From contig NC_062252.1 of the NCBI RefSeq assembly GCF_905475465.1, positions 11,036,001-11,100,000 on the forward strand: a stretch of 64,000 bases of DNA. Direction: 5' to 3'. Position 1 is the first letter of the stretch; every line of letters starts with the position of its first letter. The DNA is from Pieris napi. Its lineage: Eukaryota > Arthropoda > Insecta > Lepidoptera > Pieridae. Below the pieces are notes generated by a model. The model did no database searches, was not told the origin of the DNA, and was given only the letters and a program-made list of their open reading frames with translations. Below, piece after piece: positions 12,401 to 23,365 of this stretch. The translations under genes were made by a program, and so were the position numbers.

Positions 12401-12689
12401 GGCGTGCTGCTGCCTGCGCTTCCCGCAGCTCGCAGCGAGCCAGCTCTTCTCTGGCCTCGGCTTGTCTTCTTGAGCTGGCTCTGGATACGGCTCTCGATGC
12501 TGCCCGCCGGGTGGAACCCGCTGGTGCCAGAGTCAATGCTTGATCTGGCTGGCTGGCTGCGCTCGTCGACGTGGACTGCTCTATCGTTATCTCTTCGCCT
12601 GTGGTCCGGACTTCGGACCTTGTGGCGGAGGTAACAGTCGTCGTCGATTCCCCTCGCTGCATCCCGTTCTGTGACCTTGTGACTGGCAT
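9417..12689 (-). pseudogene. BEL/Pao gag-pol polyprotein, internally deleted
   Basis: The start is taken at MPVTRSQNG (12689); the frame is open further upstream but that part is the primer-site region. Visible in order: gag with Arg/Glu-rich helices; CCHC-type knuckles (CPDCEGTHKLKDC, CFKCLAGKHRKETC, CKLCRRWHH); a protease-like segment with LLDEGSTVTLLD; and RT N-terminus (WYLPNFPVVHPLN, GPVSIAADTKQMF). The RT active site reads HYMHD where the family has YMDD, so one catalytic Asp is gone. A short RNase H start (HTFTDAKETSYAAEVY) and PRLELQAALL are followed directly by the integrase-end motif EAEHIVNSRLI, so the integrase core is deleted. Near 9640 the frame changes: the family-typical end (PGGVVLILDRALP, stop, TWPRGIIETTYPGPDGR) continues in another frame to 9377 with one in-frame TGA. 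Not functional as a polymerase. Confidence 0.88.
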
Positions 12690-12736
12690 TTTCTTTTCGC
12701 AGTATTCACTTCTTGATGACAACCGTTGCAGGATCC

Positions 12737-12772
12737 GGCGCTCGAAGGACCACTGTTGATGCCAACCCCCAC
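12737..12772 (-). repeat. 5' LTR remnant (19 bp) and candidate primer-binding site
   Basis: TGTTGATGCCAACCCCCAC at 12754-12772 is identical to the first 19 bases of the full LTR at 8516. Directly inside it, on the - strand, is TGGTCCTTCGAGCGCC, a TGG-starting sequence where a tRNA primer would pair. Beyond 12772 the similarity stops, so about 858 bases of the 5' LTR are lost. Confidence 0.75.
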
Positions 12773-12890
12773 TATTATAACATTTTCTATTACATAGAAT
12801 GATTACTATCATTGTTATCGTTATTATATATTTTTGATATTAATGGCTTCGAATCTCTTCGAATCAACCTTGGTAGGAACAAGGAAAAGA

Positions 12891-12954
12891 TGCGCGTAAC
12901 GGAAATATGTGACGCGTAACCGAAACATGTGACGCGTAACCGAAAAATGTGACG
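12891..12954. repeat. 20-bp tandem repeat, three copies, next to a dpr exon
   Basis: GACGCGTAACCGAAACATGT and two variants run in exact 20-base register from 12891 to 12950, with four more bases of a fourth. It ends 82 bases before the acceptor of the dpr exon at 13036. Confidence 0.9.
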
Positions 12955-13035
12955 GTAATTTTTTTTCCAATACCGATAAAGAATTTTCACTTCAAAAATA
13001 GTTCTAAGAAATCTTATATATGTATTTCTATGCAG

Positions 13036-13214
13036 GTACCACAACAGTAGAATGATAAACTACGACGCAGAGCGAGGCATCAACGTCACCACAGATACAG
13101 AGCAGCGTCTGTCAGATCTTCTCATTCCAGCTGCGAGTGTGTCGCACGCGGGCAACTACACCTGCGTGCCCAATAACGCGGTCCCCGCTAGCATTTATGT
13201 CCACATATTTAATG
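13036..13214 (+). CDS. dpr: dpr-family protein, exon completing the second Ig domain
   Basis: Preceded by TTTCTATGCAG and followed by GTAAGA. The first base completes the Trp codon split from the exon ending at 2151. It reads YHNSRMINYDAERGINVTTD, then LLIPAASVSHAGNYTCVPNN and PASIYVHIFN, ending with G of a split Gly codon. W-YHN.RMINYD is the hallmark of Dpr Ig domains (C to C' strands). GNYTC provides the F-strand cysteine that pairs with the Cys in LQC of the previous exon. NVT and NYT are candidate N-glycosylation sites. The phase agrees with both neighbours, so the three exons form one transcript. It is extracellular and would contribute to the Ig module next to the membrane. Confidence 0.93.
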
Positions 13215-13604
13215 GTAAGATAATAATTATGACTCGTGTGACATAGTTGGCAACAAACTTGGTACACAATTTGCGATAAAGAATTTTAAATTTTAAACAG
13301 ACTTTTTTGCGAATAGAAACGGGCTGGATATATGTTTTTGGTACAGAGGGTAATCGGCCAAGCTATTCGATTGTAGAGTTGGATTCGCAAAACCTTTTAA
13401 AACGTGATCAGATTTTGCCAGTTACCTCTAGCGATCTTATCTGCATTACCAATATTAATTTACATATAAGAAATATGTGATTCAATACTACTATTATTTG
13501 TTTGTCTTTTCTTCGTTTGGATTCATACAGTAGGCATAAAGCTTATTATCATTAGTCGATTTTACTGGGTAAAAAAATCTTGGATCATTTGATATTTAAT
13601 TAAT

Positions 13605-13735
13605 AAATTATTTCCGGCTTAAATTTATTATATTTCGTTGCAAATAAAAGAAACACAATACATAAAAATTATAAGGGATGCAACGGGCGGCCTTATCGCT
13701 AGTAAGCGATCTCTTCCAGGCAACCCTAGTTAAGA
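13605..13735 (-). mobile_element. RTE-like non-LTR 3' tail, copy 2
   Basis: On the - strand: GTTGCCTGGAAGAGATCGCT, TACTAGCGATAAGGCCGCCC, GTTGCATCCCTTATAATTTT and a tail with TTGCAACGAAAT. Nearly the same as 57189-57312. Confidence 0.75.
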
Positions 13736-13869
13736 GAAAAACTAAAAAAAAAGAAACATGATGCGTGCGAGAAGTGCAGAATCCTTTTATTTAAGTTACT
13801 GTAAAAAATATCACTGCAGTTTGTATAGCATTGAACATCTCACATCATAATTGTTAAGTTTCTCGTAGC

Positions 13870-13945
13870 AATCGCTTACTTTTGCTTCACTTCGTAGCGT
13901 AGCAACTACGCCGTAGCAAAGTCTTCGTAGGCGTAAATGCTACGG
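13870..13945. repeat. Clustered GTAGC/GCTAC motifs
   Basis: CGTAGCAATCGC, CGTAGCGTAGCAACTACGCC, GTAGCAAAGTC, CGTAGGCG and GCTACGG follow one another, giving overlapping small inverted repeats. Probably a scrap of a DNA transposon terminus; unassigned. Confidence 0.5.
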
Positions 13946-14929
13946 TATAAATTATTACCGTAATTCATAGAAATTAGTCTCGGAGGTTTCCTATTACTGT
14001 GTCCTAGTGTCCTCATTTTCCTTTTGAATCCCATAAAAAACCCTTATTGATAGCATACGCAACGCACTGCATAGGAAAGTAGGTCACCAACACATGACCT
14101 AACTGATACTGCAATTACCACGATCTTGGTCCTTTCAGCGCTCGAAATTCTATTGAAAGAACTGATTCATAGTTATTAGATGCTTTTCCCATAAGGCATT
14201 TCGAATGGTCTCAAACTACGATTGAGAAGATTCATGCTAGAAAAGAATGAGGGCAAAATAATTATAGCTGCTTAAATTTATAAAAACCCTGCGTGTACTT
14301 ATGTACGCGCGTAAGAAGATATACTTCTTTGGCATTATTAAAAATAGTTTTTGATTGCATGCAAATAATTAATTACAATTAAATAACCAAAGACTGGAAT
14401 AAGGTTCAGTTTACATTTGAAAAATTAAATAAATAAATATTTATTATTATTCTCTTACATTAAGTGTAACATAAATTCTATTATTATTCGAATGTTGTTT
14501 TTAAATTATGTCCGATACCGTAGCATCTTCCGTGGACAACTTCATTCTGTTAATTTTGTGTAACGGTGCGCGCGCATAGTAAAATTTCACATCAATTTTT
14601 CATAACGCTTAGGCGCGTTAGAAGTATAACTTCAATAATACATATTTAAAAAAATATGTTAGTATCTTATATACAGACAATAAAACGTATGGTATAGTCG
14701 CTTTTCTCTTAATTGTTTAATTTCGCTTACTTATTATTATTAACAATCTTATTTTTATAATAATAATAATTTATAACAAGAATATGGTACAAAAAGGTGT
14801 AAGGTAATCGTAAGTTCACATATTCTGGCACTTTAATTCTGGAATTTTAAATTTTACATTATTATTAGTCATATGAATTGGTCAGTTCTTATATTATTTG
14901 TATCGTACATATCATATCATACGTTATTA

Positions 14930-15300
14930 AATTTATAACAACTACAGTGTCTCACACAAATAATCATTTATTGAATAATACATTTTTCCAAAAGTAATAC
15001 ACCAAGTCGATTTTTAAAGACTCCAGTCGGAAGATCTTTTAATTCTTTTGGTAAATTATTGTAAACCTTAATGGCCTTTTAGTTAATAATAAACCCTGTT
15101 TATTTCCAATCTTTACAAATCTAAAGTTTATATTTGTTATATTTTTCGAAAGCATTAATCGGAAGCTCTTCACGAGCCCCCTCCAGCTTTTTCCAAAGGT
15201 CCCTAATCTCTATCCTATATCTTCTATCTACCTTTTTAAGAACGTCCTCTTCTTTTTCTTCCCCTTAGTCCTTTCCATATAATTTATACATTTTCTTAAA
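14930..15300 (-). mobile_element. CR1-like non-LTR retrotransposon, decayed RT C-terminus
   Basis: The - strand translation of about 14995-15070 contains IKVYNNLPKELKDLP and a following RL.VLLLEK-like stretch, matching the fragment at 27205-27345. Further 5' sequence (15110-15300) is decayed coding sequence with many breaks. Confidence 0.65.
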
Positions 15301-15828
15301 CGCATATAATATACTATACTATCAATTGGCTCTAATGGTATATTATACTATGATATAAATAACTATCAGAGCAAAACTCAATAAATTACCAAAATGTATC
15401 TGCCAAACAAAGATGTAGATGAAACAATTTATCGGCCGTCACGGGTTTCACTATAGGCTTTTATAAGTCAATTTTCTAGTCCATTACTGAAGGCACTAGC
15501 GGTCGTTTAACCCTCTTCTCGTTCTATTAGACCTACACGATCGATTTAATTATTAACTGGTCACTCAATTTAAAAGGGTTCGGATTCAATTATTTTATTG
15601 ATGTAAACATTTTAATGATTGACGTTTAATTAAGTCGAGAATGTCAAGTTAAATATTGTTGTAATTCAGGTAATTTTATCATCCTTTGAGTATTCTATGG
15701 TTCTAGTAAATGTTGATTAAAAGTATTGTTTTGTTAATGTCATACATAAATAATATTTTTTTGTATAAATAACAAAGCTCCAATATTTTTTCAATAAATT
15801 TTCGAGCCCTTTCAACTAATTATACAAG

Positions 15829-15987
15829 GCAGAAGGAGACCTGGCCGCAGACGCACGTCTTTGTTGAAAAACCTAAGACAATGGTTTGGTCACAGCACCA
15901 AGTCATTGTTCAGAAGCGCGGCATCCAAAATTAAAGAAGCCATGATGATCGCCAACCTTCCAAAGGATGGCACTATAAGAAGATAAA
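15829..15987 (+). mobile_element. Non-LTR retrotransposon C-terminal fragment
   Basis: One frame reads RRRPGRRRTSLLKNLRQWFG, then SLFRSAASKIKEAMMIANLP and a stop. The pattern LKNLR.WFG...LFR.A..K....MIANL is the common C-terminus of an insect non-LTR polyprotein. There is no start and no upstream domain, so it is a 5'-truncated relic. Confidence 0.7.
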
Positions 15988-17729
15988 TTTTGAAACCGTA
16001 AATTAAAAGTCCTGATATCCAGTCCTAATTTACTTGAAAAGTCATTCAATTTGGTTTACGTTTCTACATAAATAATATTTTGATGTATTTCCATAACAAA
16101 TATATGCATGAAATATTTTCTTCTGTAAATTTTGAAACCGTAGATTAAAAGTCCTGAACTCCAAATTGTCCTAATTAATTTTAAAGACTAAAAATACTAC
16201 TAAAAGTCTACAAAAAGCCTTTTTTCCAAACTATTACATGCTAAGTTGCTACTATAGTATAATTTTCCGGTATCTAGTAATTCACATTACATTTTATAAG
16301 CCATTTAATCTCTTCTAGGCAGAAAATTGGATGAGGTTGTAGTTGGGGCCGCTTAAGGAGTGGAATTATAGGAATCGCAACCTCCAAGCGAGGAGTAGTC
16401 TAGTACGGATGGCAGAAATAGACAGAATATGTTATTTATTCAATATAAATCTTCTGAAATTAACATGACGTATAAAATACCTAGCTGTTTCGTGGTAGAG
16501 CCTCTCTAGTACCTTACGCATCATGTACCCTGGTTCTATTCTCTATTCGATTGGATGGCTATGGGTTAATAGGCGAGGTGATCATTAACTTACCTTAAAA
16601 AAATTAATTAAACATAAACCTAATAATAATGGAGTTACGGAATTTAAAAAGGATTAAGTAACTACTGCTATAAATATACAATGTTTAATAGGAGTAACAT
16701 ATGCTACATTCATGTGTATTGTGTAATTGATTATAATATATAATTACAGATTTTGATTATGATGGATAGGTATCAAAAAAAAAAAAATCTTATTTAGCAC
16801 TTTGTTATTGAAACTTTATAAAAATATGTTATTTGCTAACCCTCCCATTCAAGGTGAACGAGATATGAAAGTTACGTAATCCGAGGAGCGATGTTCATCC
16901 CGGCATCCTTCTAAATGAAATTGTCGCTGCTGACCTTACTTTTATTTTATTTCAACTGAACACCTAACAATTGCAGTAGTAATAAAATAGTTCGTCCAGA
17001 GAATTTTTAACAGATTAGTTTTTCATTAAATAATCAAAAGAAATAAGACTACTTGCTTCAAAACTAGGGTAGGCAACTACTAACATTCCTCCATTATTAC
17101 TTATGCACAGTCAACCTAAGTAAAAGCTTACCAAAATTAGTAAAACAAAAATTTTATGTCGTAAATTCTTTTCTCAAATGATGTTCTGGCCACTCCGGAT
17201 ACTCTTATACTTTATAGTCCTTTCATCAAAATATGACAGTGCTCCAGCATTAACATTTTTCTTAGACCTATAGGCCTGCCTTTAAATTCAGTCAACGGAA
17301 GAAATATTTAACTCCATTAATTCTTTTAGACCACGTTCATTTACCTATTTATTGTGTTTGACTGACCTTTGTTTTTATAGTTATCTATACGAACCTAAAA
17401 TTATTTGTTCCGGAAGTTGAATCCAGAATCTTCAGGTTTTACGCTATAGCCGTTATGAACTAAGAGGTTATGTAACTTAGGGTAAAGCAAACAAGGTAAT
17501 CTTGCCTGCTGTTAGTTAATTATAAACATTAAAGAATAATCTAAGTCCTTAATTATTCTTATTTAATTATAATTTAGAAACAATTTAACATCTTTTCTGT
17601 AAACGTACATGATTACCTATATGAATAAAGGTATTTTGAGTTTCAGTTTGAGCTTATACAAACAAAGATTGTTTGTTGTTTTGTACTTCATAAGTTTCAT
17701 AAAGCTTTAAACAAATAAAATTGTTTCAG

Positions 17730-17830
17730 GCGAAAATCCAGCAGCCATGCAGTCGTCCTCACCGAGTTACATCCATCTAAGCATATTGCACAGTTTGTAC
17801 ACAACAGTAGTCCTATACGCTATCCGGTGA
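17730..17830 (+). CDS. dpr: dpr-family protein, terminal exon with GPI-like tail
   Basis: Acceptor TTGTTTCAG precedes it. With the last base of the previous exon it reads GENPAAMQSSSPSYIHLSIL, then a hydrophobic end HSLYTTVVLYAIR and TGA (17828-17830). NGE.PAAMQ is a signature found directly after the second Ig domain in many Dpr proteins. The short hydrophobic C-terminus without a cytoplasmic tail suits GPI anchoring or a minimal membrane anchor; which one is an inference. In-phase joining with 13036-13214 gives 130 codons, plus the split ones, in the window. The window thus has the 3' end of the gene, and the transcript runs on through the 3' UTR after 17830. Confidence 0.9.
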
Positions 17831-17998
17831 CAATTGTGTTAAGCCACATCCTACCATATTACCTAGTCATAAAGCCTCATTTCCCGAGACAAACTTTGGA
17901 CCGGCGTATTCCTTTTGTAACCAGTGATTTGTAACTCTGAATGCGATGCTAATTTGAAAAGTGGAACAGCTAAAATGAGGATTTTAAAGAGTCGTTTG

Positions 17999-18004
17999 AA
18001 ATAA
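17999..18004 (+). promoter_or_regulatory. Candidate poly(A) signal of the dpr gene
   Basis: AATAAA 169 bases after the stop codon. Dpr mRNAs often have long 3' UTRs, so a later signal (for example TTCAATAAATTT near 18333) may be used instead. Confidence 0.35.
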
Positions 18005-18379
18005 AATTCTTTGCTCAGTTTTCACAGAATAGTGTTAATTTAAAGATGTAATGAAAAGACGCTGTATTATAAATTAAAGTAGAGCTACACGTGAGACATA
18101 CATTTTATTTGTAAGGAACATACGAGATTTATATTAAAGCTTGCGTTTATTTTTACTCGTGCATAACATACTAATTAGGAACACGTTTCTAAATAGGTGG
18201 CGCATGCATAGGATTAATTCTGGTTACTTAGTTTTTAAACTTATACATATGCTACCTATTTACGAAATAACACAAGGCTAAGTAACGTATATATCTTTAG
18301 TTGAATTTCAGATTTAGCACTTCTAATCGCATTCAATAAATTTTCTTCTTAACATTGCTGCTCTTTGTTGGTCTTCTTG

Positions 18380-18424
18380 AAACGATCTTGAGTTAAGATA
18401 GTGAATCTTAACTCAAGATCGTTT
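18380..18424. repeat. Perfect hairpin, 20-bp stem, 5-base loop
   Basis: AAACGATCTTGAGTTAAGAT at 18380-18399 and its exact reverse complement at 18405-18424, loop AGTGA. Confidence 0.92.
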
Positions 18425-18889
18425 TCACGTCCATGTGTCAAACAAAACACGTTTTTGACATATGGAAGCACACACTTAGCGCTAAGTGTCAAATTTGACA
18501 GCTTATATTATACCTTCGTTATGTTCAACACGCGTTGAAAACATTTGAGGGCTCTTCCTAGTTATTTTTATAATGCGAAGCTTCACTAGATTATTCATAC
18601 GAGAATCTTCAGTGTGAATATAAAAGCTAATATCCTATTCATAGAATGACAAACCCATAAATATACCACCCTTGTTATAAACAATGTGATTTTATTATAA
18701 TCATAATTTATACGCAGAAGTTCTCTAACCTTTCCGATCCTATTTACCTAAGGGATATTTTGATGTATGTTAAGGAATATTATAACAAACAAATATTTAG
18801 TAGTAGTGTGATATAGATTTATTTAGTTCTTTATAAAACCCTAGTAGGATCTAAAATTTCTGTATTTGTTTCGTGATGTGTGTTCGCGA

Positions 18890-19035
18890 CACACACTGTC
18901 GACTTTTAGGTCTGAAGCTGCTGTCTAAGCATACTGATTGCTGGTTTCATCACGGTGTTTTCCTTCACCGTACGAACGAGTGTTGTCTGCGGACATAGGC
19001 AGACAATGCACAGCACAGCCGCAATTCGAATGCAC
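18890..19035 (-). mobile_element. tRNA-derived SINE, diverged copy
   Basis: Contains CACACACTGTCGACTTTTAG, GGTTTCATCACGGTGTTTTC and CTTCACCGTACGAACGAGTG, the reverse of the SINE middle, then a decayed B-box area (cacagccgcaattcgaatgc). Confidence 0.65.
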
Positions 19036-20605
19036 GAAGAATATGTTATCTTTTCTTTCTTTCTTTTAAATACCTAAATTAGTATGTATATAATATATGT
19101 TACCATAGTGGTACTCTTTGGTATATATACTTAAAAAAAATATTATTTGCATTAAAAACTTCTGTGCTAACATTATCGTGTTAAGAATAGTTTTAATTCT
19201 ATTAAAGAAATAATTTGTTTTCTAAAACGAAGGTCAAACTTTAAACCAACTAAGCATATGCCTAACTAAAATTTATAAGCTTTTGAAATCTAATTAACGA
19301 TTAAAATTATGTCTATTTCAGACTATTAATAAACTAAATGTCATTCTAATGAACGAGCAATTAAAAGGAATTATAATATCTGTCCCAATTAGTTTCAAAC
19401 AACGAAATACGGATTATGCTCAGTTCAAAATATTAATTAGAATCAAGTTGAGCAATCGTTATTTTCCATATGGCACAGGAATATCAGGTATGCTGAGTAT
19501 AATTTCTTTTCATTTCAATTACTACAAAAGAATTTATACTGACAGAAAAAAAAATTGTAATAGAGTGATAGCACTCTTGTTTTTTATTCGCTGCGTCTTC
19601 CAAAGAGTAAGTTTAAGCTGGCTTTGGGTTAAATAGATTCATCCCCTCCAATTGCCTGCGGTTGGCTAGCATGGCGGCTGGCTGGAGGGGTGATCAACAT
19701 GGCAGCTTGGCTTGGCTTGGCAGGATGTGACTGGCGACGTCACGTCCGTTACAAATTACAAAAATATCATACGCGCTAGAAAACCAACAATACACAGCTA
19801 CAACTACAGCTCGTAGTAATTACGAATGGTTTCGCGTATATTGAACTTGGGTAAGAAGTGTAGTATCTCTGAAAAAGCATAGTAGTCTTATTGCTGGGTA
19901 AGTAAGTAATGCCAGTTCTCGCTTTGTTCCCACAAATCACTCACACTTATTCAGAAATACCTTTGCCTACCTCTTATTTTTACGCTCTACCAATCACTAA
20001 AACAATCCTATTATCGTTCATTCATTCGTTCAAAGCCACAACTATCGAGTTACAAGAACAAACCATATTAAGCTCTTGCTAAAACTTAAAGTTCTATTTG
20101 AAATATTACACTAATCAGCTTTTAGGTAAATTTGAAAAAGAAACTTTTTGAAACTAAACAATTGTTTAAACCCACTGAAGTTTAAAGTCTTTTCGACAAT
20201 GAAACTGCTCAGGCGCAATTAACATTTGGGGTCTCTGACATATGTATTAGACTGTAAAATTTTACGTCACATATTATTTGAGAGGAATGACCGTTGTTGA
20301 AACTGACCAAAAAATTCAAATTTAATTAGAATCGTTCCAATTCAATTCCCGGATTGAACTTTTCTGAATTCTAAATAGGCTCTGTCAAATTAAACTATGA
20401 TATGTTTATATACGTCGTTTAGTGATTAACTCTAAATAAAATGACTGGAGAATTTACGAAACCACCCAGAGTTCACCAATGATACTTTTTGATTCTACTA
20501 ATTATTCAATATATCCAAAGTTTGTCTATGGAACATTTTTCGTATAATGTATTAGATAATATAAGTTGCCTACGTTTACTATTTCAATCCCTTTTATACT
20601 TAGGG

Positions 20606-21045
20606 AGACCTTGCGCAGACGAAATATAAATTGTGAATTCAATTTTACAACGTACAAAAGAAAACTTTTTCTTTTAAGAAACAATATTTCTACATATTAA
20701 TTGAGACGTCATAAAGGATGAAGAATATTAAACAATGGCAATATTCAGGCGAATATTTCATTTATAAAAGATTCTTCAGTATGAACAAAATCTATATTCT
20801 AGAGAGACCTTTCGCATATTTGCCTCCAAATATTATAGAATTTTCTTTTAAATTACATCAACGAGTCCAAGGAATAAAGGGTTTAATAAGGCGAGAGAGG
20901 ATAGACATAGAACAGGGTTCGTGTTGTATTTGTTCTGGATTGGTAAATAGGAATCGGAAGAGGCTGTACCATCACATAGTGGAAACCAAAATATACTACT
21001 ATATTAACGATTTATGTAAAAAGATTGTCGTCTGCGTAAGGTCAT
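20606..21045. mobile_element. Possible MITE with short inverted ends
   Basis: GACCTTGCGCAGACGA near 20608 and TCGTCTGCGTAAGGTC near 21028 are inverted repeats with one mismatch. No clear target duplication. The 133-codon ORF at 20718-21119 overlaps this unit and crosses its end, which argues against that ORF being a gene. Confidence 0.35.
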
Positions 21046-22917
21046 TAGAATTTAAATGGATCAGTGTGAATAATATACGTTTTAATGTAAGCATTAACTT
21101 AGCCCATTTTATTAATTAAAATAAGCCTAGATTTTCCAATTATTAGACATCATATTAGCATTTTCATTCTAATGATTGAAAAATCGCTAATATAAAGGTG
21201 TGAATTTAAACCTTTTAAGAATAATGTAGGATTCATATTAATGTGTATTGTATAAAAATGTACATAATATATTTGGTGTATCTAGTTATGCAATTTGATA
21301 TTCACTTGTTATTAAAATTTGTTAATTATTCAAATTAATTTGATTTCGATGTTGTAATTGTACTCTAATTGGATTGATTTCGATATTTTGAAATATTAGA
21401 AGTTATCAGCGGATCTACTATCAATTCTATAAAAAATGAAATGATTATTATTTAAAGTATTAAATGGTTATTTATATTTATATATGTCACTGTCTAATAT
21501 GCTGTCTAAAAATGTCACAAAAGTAAGGCTTTTTATACACATTATCTGCTAATTTTAGCTTTTGTTGTATTTATAAATTTATTATTTGTTCAGCGACAAC
21601 TTGATCCTTCGAACATGTAATGAACGAAGTACGATCATCATCATCGCGGTATGTCAGCAGTTTCTCTTTATAAACAAATATTTAAATAACTAATTGTTAT
21701 TGTATCGCACTTTTAATTACATTAAGTTTTTAAGCTTAAAAACAGTTTTTTAATTTCTATACAACATTCATGATCAGCACTGGTACATCTTATTCAAAAC
21801 ATACACATAGAAAAAATCCACACAGCCTCAAACAGATAATAGAAATATTTTCAAAATGGAACTGACATTAATCAGACCTTTTGTCAGTTAACTCAACGGA
21901 CAATTAAAAACGTCTGTTAATCTTTGTAGTTCATTAATTATTTCCACACATTGTGTCATATGTGCCCTTTGCGAGGGATTAGTTTTGCCTCCTATGTAAG
22001 GAGTTCGCGAGATCGTAAAATTGCGACATCAGATATTGAGAAAAGAAATTGCATACAAAAATGTTGAGATCGGTAATGCTATCTGTAGAGGAAGCTAGAG
22101 TACAGGCGGCACTTAAGTTTATAGGTCATAAGGGGTTTAATAATCGATTTATATATCACGGAAATTTATTAATGTAAATACTTAATGTTAAGTATACTTT
22201 GCGGCTTATGTCTTAATATATAATTAATTGTTTTCATCAGCCGCGTAAGTTATGAACGGCATTGCAGCAGTGGAACAATGAGAGCCGACGTTAATTTAGA
22301 ATGAAATGTGATAGTATAAAATTGTTTATAACTGTATATAGTATTTGTAAGTTTAAATATACTAATAAACTAATTGTTCATCTATTAAGGTTTTTTATTT
22401 CGGAATTAAAATATACTCTCACAATTTAAATATATTTCAGAATTGTTGTGTTTAAAATGCCCTTATTTCCCCAACTGGGATTAGGCAATTCTGTATCTCT
22501 GTTATTGATAATAACTTTGTTACAATTATTTGTATCAAGCAAAAACAATTGTTGTTATGCCAGAAATTGAACCGAGGACCTCCAGTTACATCATGTCTTA
22601 CAAGACTTAACCTACTAGATTCTTAGATTTACTCAAACTCAAATCTTTTTGCATTCCTTATGTTCATATTTTACTCGTGACACGTTATAATTTATGACAA
22701 TAAGGACCTTGGTAAGGCACAGCAATGTTGTGAGGGGGCATGCTTTATTATAGTAAATTATATTGTTATGCATTTTTATTCTTATAAGATACATTATTTA
22801 TTTGGTATACTTACTCGTATTTGCTTTTGCTTCTCACAATTTTTTTTGTCCTTATTAGTATGAAGATTTCATTGATTTTGTATAATCATTATATTATTAT
22901 CTTTGTATAAATTTAGC

Positions 22918-23010
22918 GTTACCTGGAAGAGATCGTTTATTAGCAAGTTGCCATGTCTTTATTTGAAGTTTATTTAAGTATTTTACAAGAAAGCGTAAAT
23001 AAATAAATAG
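22918..23010 (+). mobile_element. RTE-like non-LTR 3' tail, copy 3
   Basis: GCGTTACCTGGAAGAGATCG, TTTATTAGCAAGTTGCC, then AGCGTAAATAAATAAATAG. Short and truncated. Confidence 0.65.
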
Positions 23011-23365
23011 AAATATGTATTTGGAAATAGATTGCACTGAAATGGAAGACAAATCAAGGCTTATATCTGCCTAATTTTGTCTTTTATTTAAACTAACATA
23101 CATAACGTAAATTATTCTCTAAATCTGTAACTCAAATTTCAAGCGAGTCGTAGGGCTAATGTGTACTTGGGACAAAAGGTTCACGAAAAATGCAACGACG
23201 TAGCAATCTCATACATAAAATTGCTTTGATAGTGGCCATGTGTGTAGCACCCTTGAGATAATGAAGAACATAAATTACATATCCTTACCTAAAGCAGAGA
23301 GCGTAAAATTACTCCTCATAACATTTTCTTTTGTAATAAGCGAATTTCGTTTCGTAATGGGTACA

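Larger units (their letters stand above)
8516..12772 (-). mobile_element. BEL/Pao LTR retrotransposon, internally deleted, one full LTR
   Basis: On the - strand the order is a 19-bp remnant of the 5' LTR (12754-12772), a primer-site-like TGGTCCTTCGAGCGCC, a gag-pol reading frame from 12689, the end of the integrase region in a second frame to 9377, and a complete 3' LTR (8516-9392). The proteins have the BEL/Pao order (gag with CCHC knuckles, aspartic protease, RT, then RNase H and integrase remnants). Most of RNase H and the integrase core are missing, and the RT catalytic motif is altered. It sits antisense in the dpr intron, ending 264 bases before the exon at 13036. Confidence 0.9.
2152..13035 (+). 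other. dpr intron, 10.9 kb, phase 2, repeat-filled
   Basis: GTAAGA donor at 2152 and TATGCAG acceptor ending at 13035. It contains two SINE copies, a 16-bp-stem hairpin, a 561-bp inverted-repeat element, a (GTGA)n microsatellite, Helitron-like and non-LTR scraps, an antisense BEL/Pao retroelement and a 20-bp tandem repeat. I see no coding sequence in the parts between the listed repeats (3.1-6.3 kb and 6.9-7.5 kb); the ORFs there are short and of biased composition. Confidence 0.8.
13215..17729 (+). other. dpr intron, 4.5 kb, phase 1
   Basis: GTAAGA donor at 13215 and TTGTTTCAG acceptor ending at 17729. It holds an RTE-like tail (13605-13735), a patch of repeated GTAGC motifs (13870-13945), a CR1-like RT fragment (14930-15300) and a non-LTR C-terminal fragment (15829-15987). 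I see nothing coding for the host in the remainder. Confidence 0.8.
18005..23365. other. Intergenic stretch with few recognisable repeats
   Basis: It holds a 20-bp-stem hairpin at 18380, a SINE relic at 18890-19035, a GC-richer patch at 19637-19750 (CCCCTCCA...TGGAGGGG ends with TTGGCTTGGCTTGG inside) and an RTE-like tail at 22918. I see no gene; the ORFs at 19349-19636 and 20718-21119 have no recognisable domain. Confidence 0.6.

Noticed and set aside
11863..12634. Several + strand ORFs opposite the BEL/Pao gag
   Set aside because: They are shadows of the - strand gag-pol frame, Ser/Leu-rich as expected of the complement of Arg/Glu-rich coding sequence.
19349..19636. 95-codon ORF
   Set aside because: Low-complexity, AT-rich, no similarity I recognise; it is of chance length in this composition.
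19637..19750. GC-rich patch as a promoter or CpG island
   Set aside because: Only about 110 bases, with GGCTTGGCTTGG repeats and inverted CCCCTCCA ends; no gene starts nearby.
20718..21119. 133-codon ORF
   Set aside because: No recognisable domain, AT-rich composition, crosses the edge of a possible MITE (20606-21045), no splice or promoter context.
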